A stretch of DNA of 64,000 bases from Streptomyces sp. NBRC 109706 (lineage in GTDB: Bacteria > Actinomycetota > Actinomycetes > Streptomycetales > Streptomycetaceae). Under the pieces are notes generated by a model. That model made no database searches, was not told the origin of the DNA, and saw nothing but the letters and a program-made list of their open reading frames with translations. The stretch lies in contig NZ_BBOM01000012.1 in the NCBI RefSeq assembly GCF_000974485.1, positions 186,001 to 250,000 on the forward strand, in the 5' to 3' direction. This document shows positions 46,865 to 53,879 of the stretch, piece after piece. The first letter of the stretch is position 1; each line of letters opens with the position of its first letter. The translations under genes and the position numbers were made by a program.

Positions 46865-47850
46865 CCGCCGCCACCCCCCGCCGCCCGCTCGTCGGCGACG
46901 ACCTCGACGACCGTCGCCTGGACATAGGCGCCCTGGCCGATGGCCACCAGAACGCAGCGGTCCCCCGGGCTCAACCGGCCGGTGCGGTCGGCGTGTTCGA
47001 GCGCCATCAGCGCGTCGCCGCCGAAGTTGTGGCCCCGTTCGGCGATCAGGTCAAGACAGATCCGGTCGGCCGGGATACCGCTGAGGGCGCTGAACGAACG
47101 CCAGAACATCCGGTTCGACAGATGCGGCATCACCCAGTCGAGCCGGTCCGGGGTCAGCCCGGCGGCGGCCACGGCGCGCCGCACGGTGCTGAGGACCAGC
47201 TCGGAGCAGACCCTGCTGAAGAGGGCCACCTCCTCCTCCGTCATCCGCATGTTGCGGTGGAAGCGGGCGTCCCGCGCCCCAGCGCCCGACAGATAGCGGT
47301 AGCGGTGGCCCGGGCTCCCGTCCTGGCCACCGCCCCGCACCACGACGCCGACGGCGGTGTCGCCGCTGACCGTGGTGCCGGGGATGTAGCGCGCCCCGTC
47401 GTTGACGCTGCCCTGGTCGCCGCCGAGGACCAACACGGCCTCGCCCGGCCCGGATTCCGGCCGCCGCAGATAGCGCCGCGCCAGCTCGACGCAGCGCAGC
47501 ACGGAGGCGCAGTTGACATGGGAGACCCCGAAGAACCGGCTGTCGTCCAGACCGAGGCGGCGCCGCAGCCGGTCGGGGAAGTCGTCGCCGAGGTCGCCCT
47601 CGGCCATCAGCAGGGTGTGCCCGTACAGGACGAGGGAGGCGGTGCCGCCGTCGAGGGCCGCCGCGCCGGCCTCGGCCAGCAGGTCCTCCATCCGCTCGTC
47701 CGCCGCCAGGGTCGGCGACTGCCGGAGCCCGTAGACCTTGGTGAACATCCGGCGCTCCAGGGTGCCTCGGCCCGCGCGGGCCAGGATCTCGTCCACCGGC
47801 TCGGAGTGTGCCGGCAGCCGGACGGCCACCCGGGAGAGGCCGACGTTCAC
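46861..47850 (-). CDS. Beta-ketoacyl-ACP synthase III-like enzyme, copy A
   Basis: Encodes 329 residues. The FabH triad can be placed: the nucleophilic Cys in GVSHVNCASVLRCVELA, the His in DWVMPHLSNRMFW, and the Asn in RGHNFGGDALMAL. The C-terminal LSPGDRCVLVAIGQGAYVQATVVEV is the family ending. Such enzymes condense or transfer acyl groups between thioesters; in aminocoumarin pathways a KASIII homologue shuttles pyrrolyl groups between carrier proteins. The GTG at 47850 is the only start in frame. Upstream lies a hairpin-rich gap after the ACP gene. Copy B is at 52667-53614. Confidence 0.88.
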   Translation of the reverse strand: MNVGLSRVAVRLPAHSEPVDEILARAGRGTLERRMFTKVYGLRQSPTLAADERMEDLLAEAGAAALDGGTASLVLYGHTLLMAEGDLGDDFPDRLRRRLGLDDSRFFGVSHVNCASVLRCVELARRYLRRPESGPGEAVLVLGGDQGSVNDGARYIPGTTVSGDTAVGVVVRGGGQDGSPGHRYRYLSGAGARDARFHRNMRMTEEEVALFSRVCSELVLSTVRRAVAAAGLTPDRLDWVMPHLSNRMFWRSFSALSGIPADRICLDLIAERGHNFGGDALMALEHADRTGRLSPGDRCVLVAIGQGAYVQATVVEVVADERAAGGGGG

Positions 47851-47887
47851 GGTGTGGCCGCCCCGGCCGGGCGGGCTGGGGCGGGGC

Positions 47888-47935
47888 GGCCGGCCGCTGC
47901 GCGCGGCCGGCCCCTGGGCGCCGCGCGGGGCGCCC
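47888..47935 (-). terminator. Two adjacent GC hairpins inside the operon, possible attenuator
   Basis: GGCCGGCCGC/GCGGCCGGCC (47888-47912, 10 bp, loop of 5) and GGGCGCC/GGCGCCC (47916-47935) lie in the 107-bp gap after the ACP A stop. They could lower readthrough so that ACP is made in excess of downstream enzymes. The region is extremely GC-rich, so chance is a real alternative. Confidence 0.35.
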
Positions 47936-47957
47936 GGCTCGGCTGGGGGGCCATGGC

Positions 47958-48218
47958 TCAGACCGCTGCCTTCTCGAAGTTGGCCTCGACGTAGTCGCTC
48001 AGGGAGTCCACGGTCTGGAAGACCTCGGGCCCCAGCTCGTCCGGGTCGATCTCAAGACCGATGGTGTCCTCCAGGCTCATCAGCAGCTCGATGACGCTGG
48101 TGGAGTCCAGCGCCAGGTCCTCGAAGAGGCGCAGCTCGGGGGTGAGCGTGTCGAACTCCTTGTTGAGGACGGCGGACAGCGCGACGCGCAGGTGCTCGAC
48201 GATCTCGGTGCGGTTCAT
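47958..48218 (-). CDS. Discrete acyl/peptidyl carrier protein, copy A
   Basis: Encodes 86 residues of an acidic four-helix carrier protein. The phosphopantetheine serine is in ALDSTSVIELL (DSTS, a DSL/DSxS variant), at about residue 39. The helix-two sequence DSTSVIELLMSLEDT and the DPDELGPEVF loop are nearly identical to copy B at 53616-53879, so both probably contact the same KASIII and flavoprotein partners. GAGGA lies 5 nt before the ATG. An AcpS-type transferase in the same operon would activate it. Confidence 0.9.
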   Translation of the reverse strand: MNRTEIVEHLRVALSAVLNKEFDTLTPELRLFEDLALDSTSVIELLMSLEDTIGLEIDPDELGPEVFQTVDSLSDYVEANFEKAAV

Positions 48219-48246
48219 CGGATTCCTCTCATGGGTGGGTGGTGGC

Positions 48247-49794
48247 TCACGGCCGGCGTCCGCCGCGCAGCACGGCGGCCTCGGCGGCGAGGGCCGGACG
48301 GTCGGTCTTGCGGTTGGCGTTGAGGGGGAACGCGTCGAGATGGCGGTAGCCCAGCGGGATCAACTGCCGGGGGAAGAACGTCCCCAGCTCCTCCATCAGC
48401 TCGGGCGCCGGGCGCGGGGTGCCCAGATAGAAGGCGAACAGCTCGCCGTCGACGGCGACGGCCACCGCGTCGGTGACGCCGGCGCAGCGGCGCAGCCCGC
48501 TCTCCACCTCGGCGAGTTCCACCCGGACGCCGTTGATCTTCACCTGGTGGTCGCGCCGTCCCAGACAGGCCAGTTCGCCGTCGGGGAGGCGCCGCGCCAG
48601 ATCGCCGGTGCGGTACCAGCGTTCGCCGGCGTGATCGAGGAACCGGCCGGTGTCGTCGGCCGGTTCGAGATAGCCGGGGAACATCTGGTCACCGGTGACA
48701 CACAGTTCGCCCTCCCCCTCGGTGGGGCGTCCCTCCGCGTCGGCGAGCAGCACCCGCAGCCCGGGGTGCGGGGTGCCGATGGGCACCATGTCGTTGACGC
48801 AGGCCGCCGGCGAGGTGGCCGGGTCCCAGCGGTGCACGGTGCAGGAGATGGTCAGCTCGGTGGGGCCGTAGAGGTTCTCCAGCCGGGAGTCGGGGGCGGC
48901 CAGCTGCCAGTCGGCTGCGTCGCGGGCGAGCAGCGGCTCGCCGCAGAACAGGCTCAGCCGCAGCCCGGCCAGGGCGCCCGGGCGCAGCGCGCGGACCCGC
49001 CGCAGCAGGGAGATCACGCTGGGCGAGGAGAACCAGACGGTGAGACCGTGCCGGGCGACGAAGTCGGGCACGGTGAGAAACGCCCGCGCCGGCATCGACA
49101 CCAGCGTTCCGCCGCTGCCCCAGGCGGCGAACATGTCGAACATCGCCAGGTCGAAGGTCAGCTCGAAGGTCTGCGAGAACACGTCGTCCGGGGTGAAGGC
49201 GTACCGGTCGTGGACGAACCGCAGATAGGCGCCGACATTGCGGTGCCGCACCGGAACGCCCTTGGGGCGGCCCGTGGATCCCGAGGTGAAGAGGATGTAG
49301 GCGGTCTCGTCGGGGCCCGGCGTCCGGGGCCGCTCCAGCGGCGGCCCGGTCGGCCCCTCCACGACGCGCACCCCGTCGAGCGCCCCGGCCAGGCCCGGGA
49401 GCAGATCCCGGCCTCCCGCGTCGACGAGCAGCGCGTCCACCTCCGCCGCCTCGATCATCGTGCGGGTGCGTTCGGCGGGGAAGGACGGGTTGAGCGGGAC
49501 GACGGCCGCCCCGGCGTAGCCGGCCGCGAGCACCCCGGCGTAGCCGTCGACGTCCCGGTCGGCGAGCAGGCCGACGCGGCGCGGCGGGCGGCGGGCGTCG
49601 GCCAGCAGCGTCCCGGCCAGGGCGAGCGCCCGCTCGTGCAGCGCGCGGTAGCTGACCTCGGTCGGGCCGACGCGCAGCGCCACGGCGTCGGGGGCGAGGG
49701 CCAGGCCGCGCAGGAACCAGTGGTGCAGGGGCTCGTCGGCGCGCACCAGCGGCTGCCGCGCGGCCTCGGGTCGGGTGTCGGTCGCGGAGTTCAT
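48247..49794 (-). CDS. Stand-alone aminoacyl-AMP ligase (PltF/RedM-like adenylation enzyme)
   Basis: Encodes 515 residues of an adenylating enzyme. Core motifs: LFTSGSTGRPKG, FELTFDLAMFDMF, SLFCGEP, NLYGPTELTISCT, RTGD and KINGVRVELAEVE, with a C-terminal NANRKTD holding the catalytic lysine. The run from FELTFD through LTVWFSSPS, LFCGEPL and YGPTELTISC is characteristic of the L-prolyl-AMP ligases PltF/RedM/CloN4. The aspartate that binds the alpha-amino group is present; the pocket reads D-L-F-F-L-C-L-I-S by alignment. It should load an amino acid, perhaps proline, onto one of the discrete carrier proteins. The ATG at 49794 overlaps the AcpS stop. Confidence 0.85.
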   Translation of the reverse strand: MNSATDTRPEAARQPLVRADEPLHHWFLRGLALAPDAVALRVGPTEVSYRALHERALALAGTLLADARRPPRRVGLLADRDVDGYAGVLAAGYAGAAVVPLNPSFPAERTRTMIEAAEVDALLVDAGGRDLLPGLAGALDGVRVVEGPTGPPLERPRTPGPDETAYILFTSGSTGRPKGVPVRHRNVGAYLRFVHDRYAFTPDDVFSQTFELTFDLAMFDMFAAWGSGGTLVSMPARAFLTVPDFVARHGLTVWFSSPSVISLLRRVRALRPGALAGLRLSLFCGEPLLARDAADWQLAAPDSRLENLYGPTELTISCTVHRWDPATSPAACVNDMVPIGTPHPGLRVLLADAEGRPTEGEGELCVTGDQMFPGYLEPADDTGRFLDHAGERWYRTGDLARRLPDGELACLGRRDHQVKINGVRVELAEVESGLRRCAGVTDAVAVAVDGELFAFYLGTPRPAPELMEELGTFFPRQLIPLGYRHLDAFPLNANRKTDRPALAAEAAVLRGGRRP

Positions 49795-50198
49795 CGCTGT
49801 CCTCGGTTCTCGGGCGGGGCGGGGAGACGCACCTGGGCGGCGGCCATCGCGACGACCAGCTCCGCCTGGTGGGTGAGGGTGACCTGGAGGTCGAACAGGC
49901 CCAGCTCCCGGGCGCGTTGGGCGGCGCCGCCGGTGAGTCGGGCGCCCGGGACGCCCAGGCCGTCGGTGGTGACCTCGATGTCCCGCCACCGCACGCCCTG
50001 GCCGAAGCCGCGCCCGAGCACCTTGCAGACGGCCTCCTTGGCGCAGAACCGGCCGGCCAGCCGCTCCGCGTGGCGGGGCGAGCCGATCTCGCCGGCCTGC
50101 GCCAGCTCGGCCTCGGTGAAGACCAGCGTCCGGTAACGGCGGTGCTCGGCGATCCGGGTGAAGCGCTGAACCGACAGCAGGTCGACGCCGATCCTCAT
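49791..50198 (-). CDS. AcpS-type 4'-phosphopantetheinyl transferase
   Basis: Encodes 135 residues, slightly longer than housekeeping AcpS. Signatures are GVDLLSVQRF at the N-terminus (metal-binding Asp) and RFCAKEAVCKVLG in the middle (metal-binding Glu and coenzyme A contacts). It transfers phosphopantetheine from CoA to the serine of carrier proteins. Its place inside the operon, overlapping genes on both sides, indicates a dedicated activator for the two discrete ACPs. The NRPS T domains would normally need a Sfp-type enzyme, which is not in this window. Confidence 0.92.
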   Translation of the reverse strand: MRIGVDLLSVQRFTRIAEHRRYRTLVFTEAELAQAGEIGSPRHAERLAGRFCAKEAVCKVLGRGFGQGVRWRDIEVTTDGLGVPGARLTGGAAQRARELGLFDLQVTLTHQAELVVAMAAAQVRLPAPPENRGQR

Positions 50199-50953
50199 GA
50201 CGTGTCCCCCGGTGCCCCGGTCGAACGGGCGACGGCGACCGCCCCCGGATCGACCGCCGCCAGCGCCAGCCAGCCCTCCCGGTGGGCGCCGACGGTGTGC
50301 AGCAGCAACCGTTCGCCCGGCGGGACGGTGCCCTCGTCGAGGGCGGCGGCCAGCGACAGCCAGGCGTCACACGGGCCGGCGCCGGTGAACCGGATGCCGG
50401 CGTCCCCGGGCGGCGCGCCCTCGGCGCAGCCGAGCACCCGCAGCGGACCGGGGCCGCGCCGGAAGCGCAGCGCGACGGCGCGCGGCGGCGCCAGCGCGTC
50501 CGCCGCCAGCAGCGGCGGATCGTCGGGGACCAGGACGGTGGCCCGGGTCTCGACGGCCCAGCCGAGGAGGCCGGCGATCAACACCCCGCCCAGCTCGTCG
50601 AGATGGGTGACGCCCAGATCGTCGCCGCGCCAGCCGGTGGCGTGCACGATCCGGCCCAGTTCGGCGACCCGCTGATCGCGCAGCGGCCCGGAACGGACCA
50701 GGAACAGCGGCTCGTCGTCGGCGGGGCCCGCCACGGCGGCGAGCGCTTCCAGCGCCAGCAGGGCGACGTCCGCGTCCGGGTCGGTGTCCGCCGCGAGCAG
50801 CCGCAGCTCGGCGACGGGCACGCCCCGCGCGCGGGCGGCCAGCAGGGCGAGATCGCCGGCGGGCGCACCGGGCGGCAGCTCGCCTGCGGTTCTGACGGCC
50901 ACCGGGACGCGCGGCTGGGCGGCGCACAGGGCATGGACGCTCAGCTCGTTCAT
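50195..50953 (-). CDS. Degenerate KASIII-like (thiolase-fold) protein, copy B
   Basis: Encodes 252 residues, paralogous to 44974-45735: both begin with an ELSVHAL segment, share a LFLVRSGPLRD.. (LLLVRSGPLRD..) block, a DDLGVTHLDELGGVL block and the PPGERLLLHTVGAHREGW ending. No Cys-His-Asn triad is visible. It overlaps the AcpS and flavoprotein genes by 4 bp each. As for copy A, a structural partner role beside the active KASIII (here 52667-53614) is inferred. Confidence 0.6.
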   Translation of the reverse strand: MNELSVHALCAAQPRVPVAVRTAGELPPGAPAGDLALLAARARGVPVAELRLLAADTDPDADVALLALEALAAVAGPADDEPLFLVRSGPLRDQRVAELGRIVHATGWRGDDLGVTHLDELGGVLIAGLLGWAVETRATVLVPDDPPLLAADALAPPRAVALRFRRGPGPLRVLGCAEGAPPGDAGIRFTGAGPCDAWLSLAAALDEGTVPPGERLLLHTVGAHREGWLALAAVDPGAVAVARSTGAPGDTS

Positions 50954-52077
50954 CCTCCGTGGCCGCCCTGGTAGCCCCGGAAGATGTGCAGGCGCTGGAT
51001 GTTGCTGGTGCCGTCCATGAACTCCAGGGCCCGCACGTCCCTGGTCCACTTCTCCAGCAGCGGGTGTTCCAGCAGCCCCGCCGGGCCCAGCGCGCGGCCG
51101 GCCCAGTGCGCCATCTCGACGGCCATCCGGACCGCGCCCAGCTTGGCCGCGCTGGAGAGATAGCCCTGTTCGGGCTCCTGGTCAAGCCGGGCGGCGGCCT
51201 CGTACACCAGCGCTCTGGCGGCCTCCGCCCTGGCCAGCACGAGGTCCAGGCCCGGGGCGGACTTGCGGTGTTCGGCGACGTACCCGGCCATGGCGAGACC
51301 GGTGCCGACGGCCGCCGCGGCCAGTTGCATCCGCATGTTGTTGAACGTGGTGAGCGCGCCCCAGATGCCCCGGCGGGTGACCGGCAGATGCTCGCCGAGC
51401 AGCATGTCGCCGGCCACCGGCAGCCCGTCGAACCGCAGTTCGCTCAGATAGGCGCCGCGCAGCCCCACCATCTCCAGCGGTTCCGCGTGCCAGCCCGGGG
51501 TCGGCAGCTCCACCAGCGCCGCCCTGATCGACAGCGACGAGCGTCCGGTCCGCCCGAACACCACGCCCACGCCGCCCCTGGCGCCGTGCCCGATATAGCG
51601 TTTCGCGCCGTGCAGCAGCCAGCCACCGGAACCGTCCGGCACCAGCCTGGTCTCCATCGCCGTGGCGTCGCTGCCGGCCCGCTCCTCCGACATCGCGAAG
51701 AACGACCAAGTCCGACCGTTCGCCAACCGCCCGTAGAAGCGGGCCTTCTGCTCCTCGTTCCCCAGCAGTTCCACGAAGACGCCGGCGAGGGCCGGCGACG
51801 GGCAGGACAGCACCACGCCCACATCACCGTGGAACAGCTCCACCAGGCCGACGACGCTCTCCAGGCAGGTGCCCCGGTCGGGGCGTTCGGCAGAGGCGGC
51901 GGTCCGGTGGGCGGCCGGGATGCTGGACTCCCTGATCATCGCGAAGGTGGGCGAGTCCAGGTGTTGTTCCATGGCGGCCGGGTCGGCGTCCACGGCCAGC
52001 GCCCTGGCCCGCAGGTCATCGGCGGCCTCCCGGTGCTGGTCGCGGATGCCGCGCAGCCGCTCGTCGAGCTCGATCAC
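50950..52077 (-). CDS. Acyl-CoA-dehydrogenase-like flavoprotein, copy B
   Basis: Encodes 375 residues, strongly similar to copy A throughout (AMSEERAGSDATAM, KRYIGHGARGGVGVVF, EMVGLRGAYLSEL). At the position of the catalytic glutamate the sequence reads FMDGTSNIQRL, so the base is Asp rather than Glu. The GTG at 52077 has AAGGAG 8 nt upstream and overlaps the stop of the half-size partner gene (GTGA), pointing to a two-subunit flavoprotein. Probable substrate is an ACP-bound acyl or aminoacyl thioester. Confidence 0.85.
   Translation of the reverse strand: MIELDERLRGIRDQHREAADDLRARALAVDADPAAMEQHLDSPTFAMIRESSIPAAHRTAASAERPDRGTCLESVVGLVELFHGDVGVVLSCPSPALAGVFVELLGNEEQKARFYGRLANGRTWSFFAMSEERAGSDATAMETRLVPDGSGGWLLHGAKRYIGHGARGGVGVVFGRTGRSSLSIRAALVELPTPGWHAEPLEMVGLRGAYLSELRFDGLPVAGDMLLGEHLPVTRRGIWGALTTFNNMRMQLAAAAVGTGLAMAGYVAEHRKSAPGLDLVLARAEAARALVYEAAARLDQEPEQGYLSSAAKLGAVRMAVEMAHWAGRALGPAGLLEHPLLEKWTRDVRALEFMDGTSNIQRLHIFRGYQGGHGG
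51032..51111. repeat. 80-bp block identical to 45813-45892 (duplicated cassette, copy B)
   Basis: Exact match to the corresponding part of flavoprotein copy A. Additional identical runs of several tens of bases occur along the two genes and in the paired ACP genes. Confidence 0.85.
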
Positions 52078-52670
52078 GACCGGTCTCCTTCTCTGTGCAC
52101 CCAGGTGTTGCCGACCAGCACCGAGACATGGAGGGCGCGGGCGGGGTGGTCGGCGATATAGCCGGCGGCGCCGAACAGCTTCAGCACCTCCCAGCCGAGA
52201 TCGTCCAGGCGGTCGTGGGCGTCGACGACGGCCACCGGATCGTCGGGGGCGAGGATCTGCTCGCGCAGCAGCTCCAGTTCGGCCAGGACATCGGCGACCG
52301 CGCCGGTGACCAGCTGCTTGCGGATCAGCGGCTCGTCGCCCGCGTTCCGGCCCGACAGATGCTCGACGGCCTGGTCGAGCAGCCGGCGGACCAGGCCGAG
52401 CCTGGCGGCGGCCAGCCGCCGACCCACCTCGGTCAGCGTCGGGGGCGGCGCGTCGGCGGTGCCAGGCGTCGGCAGGAACACGACGCCCTCGTGGTCGGCG
52501 AGCCGGTGCCGGTGGACCCGGACGCCCTCGGGCACCGAGGTCGCCGGCACCGCGGCGAAGCGCCCCGGTGCCGTCTCGGCCACCTCGGTGTCGCCGACGG
52601 CGGCGGCCAGCCCGGCGGCCAGCCCCTCCTCCCTGGCGATGCGTTCGCAGGCGCGCATGGTGGTGGTCAT
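52074..52670 (-). CDS. Half-size acyl-CoA-dehydrogenase-like subunit, copy B
   Basis: Encodes 198 residues. The region from LGLVRRLLDQAVEHL through LIRKQLVTGAVADVLAELELLREQI to LKLFGAAGYIADHPARALHVSVLVGNTW follows the helical C-terminal domain of acyl-CoA dehydrogenases (helices plus the GGxGY and terminal arginine region), without the catalytic-base motif. The N-terminal 75 residues look like a remnant of the middle beta domain. It overlaps the full-length flavoprotein gene by 4 bp. Split FadE28-FadE29-type heterotetramers of mycobacteria, where one subunit completes the other's FAD site, are the best analogy. GGAGGAG precedes the ATG. Confidence 0.7.
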   Translation of the reverse strand: MTTTMRACERIAREEGLAAGLAAAVGDTEVAETAPGRFAAVPATSVPEGVRVHRHRLADHEGVVFLPTPGTADAPPPTLTEVGRRLAAARLGLVRRLLDQAVEHLSGRNAGDEPLIRKQLVTGAVADVLAELELLREQILAPDDPVAVVDAHDRLDDLGWEVLKLFGAAGYIADHPARALHVSVLVGNTWVHREGDRS

Positions 52671-53614
52671 ATCTCCTCCTGGACTTCGACGATCGCCGCC
52701 TGGAAGTAGGCGCCCAGCGCCAGCGAGACCAGGGCGCAGCGCTGGCCGGGCCGCAACCGGCCGGCGTGGTCGGCGTGTTGGAGCGCCATCAGGGCGTCAC
52801 CTCCGAAGTTGTGGCCGCGTTCCGGGATCAGGTCCAGGCAGATCCGGTCGACGGGGACGCCGGTGTGCGCGCTGAAGGAACGCCAGAACATCCGGTTCGA
52901 CAGATGGGGCATCACCCAGTCGAGCTGCCCCGGTTCGAGCCCCGCGGCCCGGGCGGCGCGGGCCACGGCCTCGACGGCGCCCCGCTGGCAGACCTGGCTG
53001 AAGAGCCGGCTGTCGGCCTGCGAGAGCTGGAGGTTGCGGTGGAAGCGGACGTCCCGGACGGTCGCGCCGGCCAGATAGCGGTAGCGGCCCACGCCGGCCC
53101 GGGCGACGAGCCCGACGGCGCCGTCGCCGCCGACGGCCATCCCGGGGATGACCCGGGACGGCTCGTGCACGCTGGCGTGATCGCCGCCGAGCACCAGCAC
53201 CCGGTCGTCGGGCGAGGCGCCCGGCCGGGCCAGATAGCGGCCGGCCAGCTCCAGGGAGCGCAGCACGGAGACGCAGTTGACATGGCTGATCCCGTACAGC
53301 TCGGCGTCCGGCAGCCCAAGACGGCGGCGGAGCCGGTCGGCGAAGCCGCCGTCGAGCTGGAACTCCTGGGTGAGCATGGTGTGTCCGTAGAGGACGAGCC
53401 CCGCGTCGGCGCCGTCGAGCGCGGCCCGGCCGGCCGCCACGAGCAGGTCCTCCCACCGCTCGCCGGGAGCGAGGGTGAGGGTGTCGCGCAGCCCGTAGAC
53501 CCGGGTGAACACCTTGCGTTCCACCGCGCTGTGTCCGGTGCGTTCCAGCACCGCGCCCACCGGCTCCGAGGTGCCGGGCAGGCGCACCGCGACCCGGGAC
53601 AGTCCGACGTCCAT
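52667..53614 (-). CDS. Beta-ketoacyl-ACP synthase III-like enzyme, copy B
   Basis: Encodes 315 residues, a close paralogue of copy A (46861-47850), sharing the opening VGLSRVAVRLP. The triad is intact: Cys in GISHVNCVSVLRSLELA, His in DWVMPHLSNRMFW and Asn in RGHNFGGDALMAL. It begins 1 bp after the ACP B stop and overlaps the half-size flavoprotein gene. A frame extension upstream to 53716 overlaps the ACP gene and is rejected. The function should be acyl transfer or condensation on the neighbouring ACP. Confidence 0.88.
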   Translation of the reverse strand: MDVGLSRVAVRLPGTSEPVGAVLERTGHSAVERKVFTRVYGLRDTLTLAPGERWEDLLVAAGRAALDGADAGLVLYGHTMLTQEFQLDGGFADRLRRRLGLPDAELYGISHVNCVSVLRSLELAGRYLARPGASPDDRVLVLGGDHASVHEPSRVIPGMAVGGDGAVGLVARAGVGRYRYLAGATVRDVRFHRNLQLSQADSRLFSQVCQRGAVEAVARAARAAGLEPGQLDWVMPHLSNRMFWRSFSAHTGVPVDRICLDLIPERGHNFGGDALMALQHADHAGRLRPGQRCALVSLALGAYFQAAIVEVQEEI

Positions 53615-53615
53615 G

Positions 53616-53879
53616 TCAGGCCACGGTCGCCGTGCGGAAGCTGGTCTCGACATAGTCCGTGAGCGAGCCGACGGTGCGGAAGACCTCGGGCCCCAGCTCG
53701 TCCGGGTCGATCTCAAGGCCGACGGTGTCCTCCAGGCTCATCAACAGCTCGATGACGCTGGTGGAGTCCAGGCCCAGGTCGTCGAAGAGGCTCAGCTCCG
53801 GGGTGAACGGGTCGAGCGGGCGGCCCAGCACCGTGGAGAGCGCGGCGCGCAGTTGGTCGACGATCTCCGAACGCTCCAT
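53616..53879 (-). CDS. Discrete acyl/peptidyl carrier protein, copy B
   Basis: Encodes 87 residues. The carrier serine lies in GLDSTSVIELL and the flanking helix matches copy A almost residue for residue, while the N-terminal and C-terminal ends differ. Its start overlaps the decarboxylase stop by one base (TGATG). Being the first gene after the ATP-grasp and decarboxylase genes, it is the likely acceptor for the amino acid they process. Confidence 0.9.
   Translation of the reverse strand: MERSEIVDQLRAALSTVLGRPLDPFTPELSLFDDLGLDSTSVIELLMSLEDTVGLEIDPDELGPEVFRTVGSLTDYVETSFRTATVA

Noticed and set aside
53615..53716. N-terminal extension of KASIII copy B to 53716
   Set aside because: It overlaps the ACP B gene, which has a well-conserved carrier sequence; the ATG at 53614 aligns with the copy A start.
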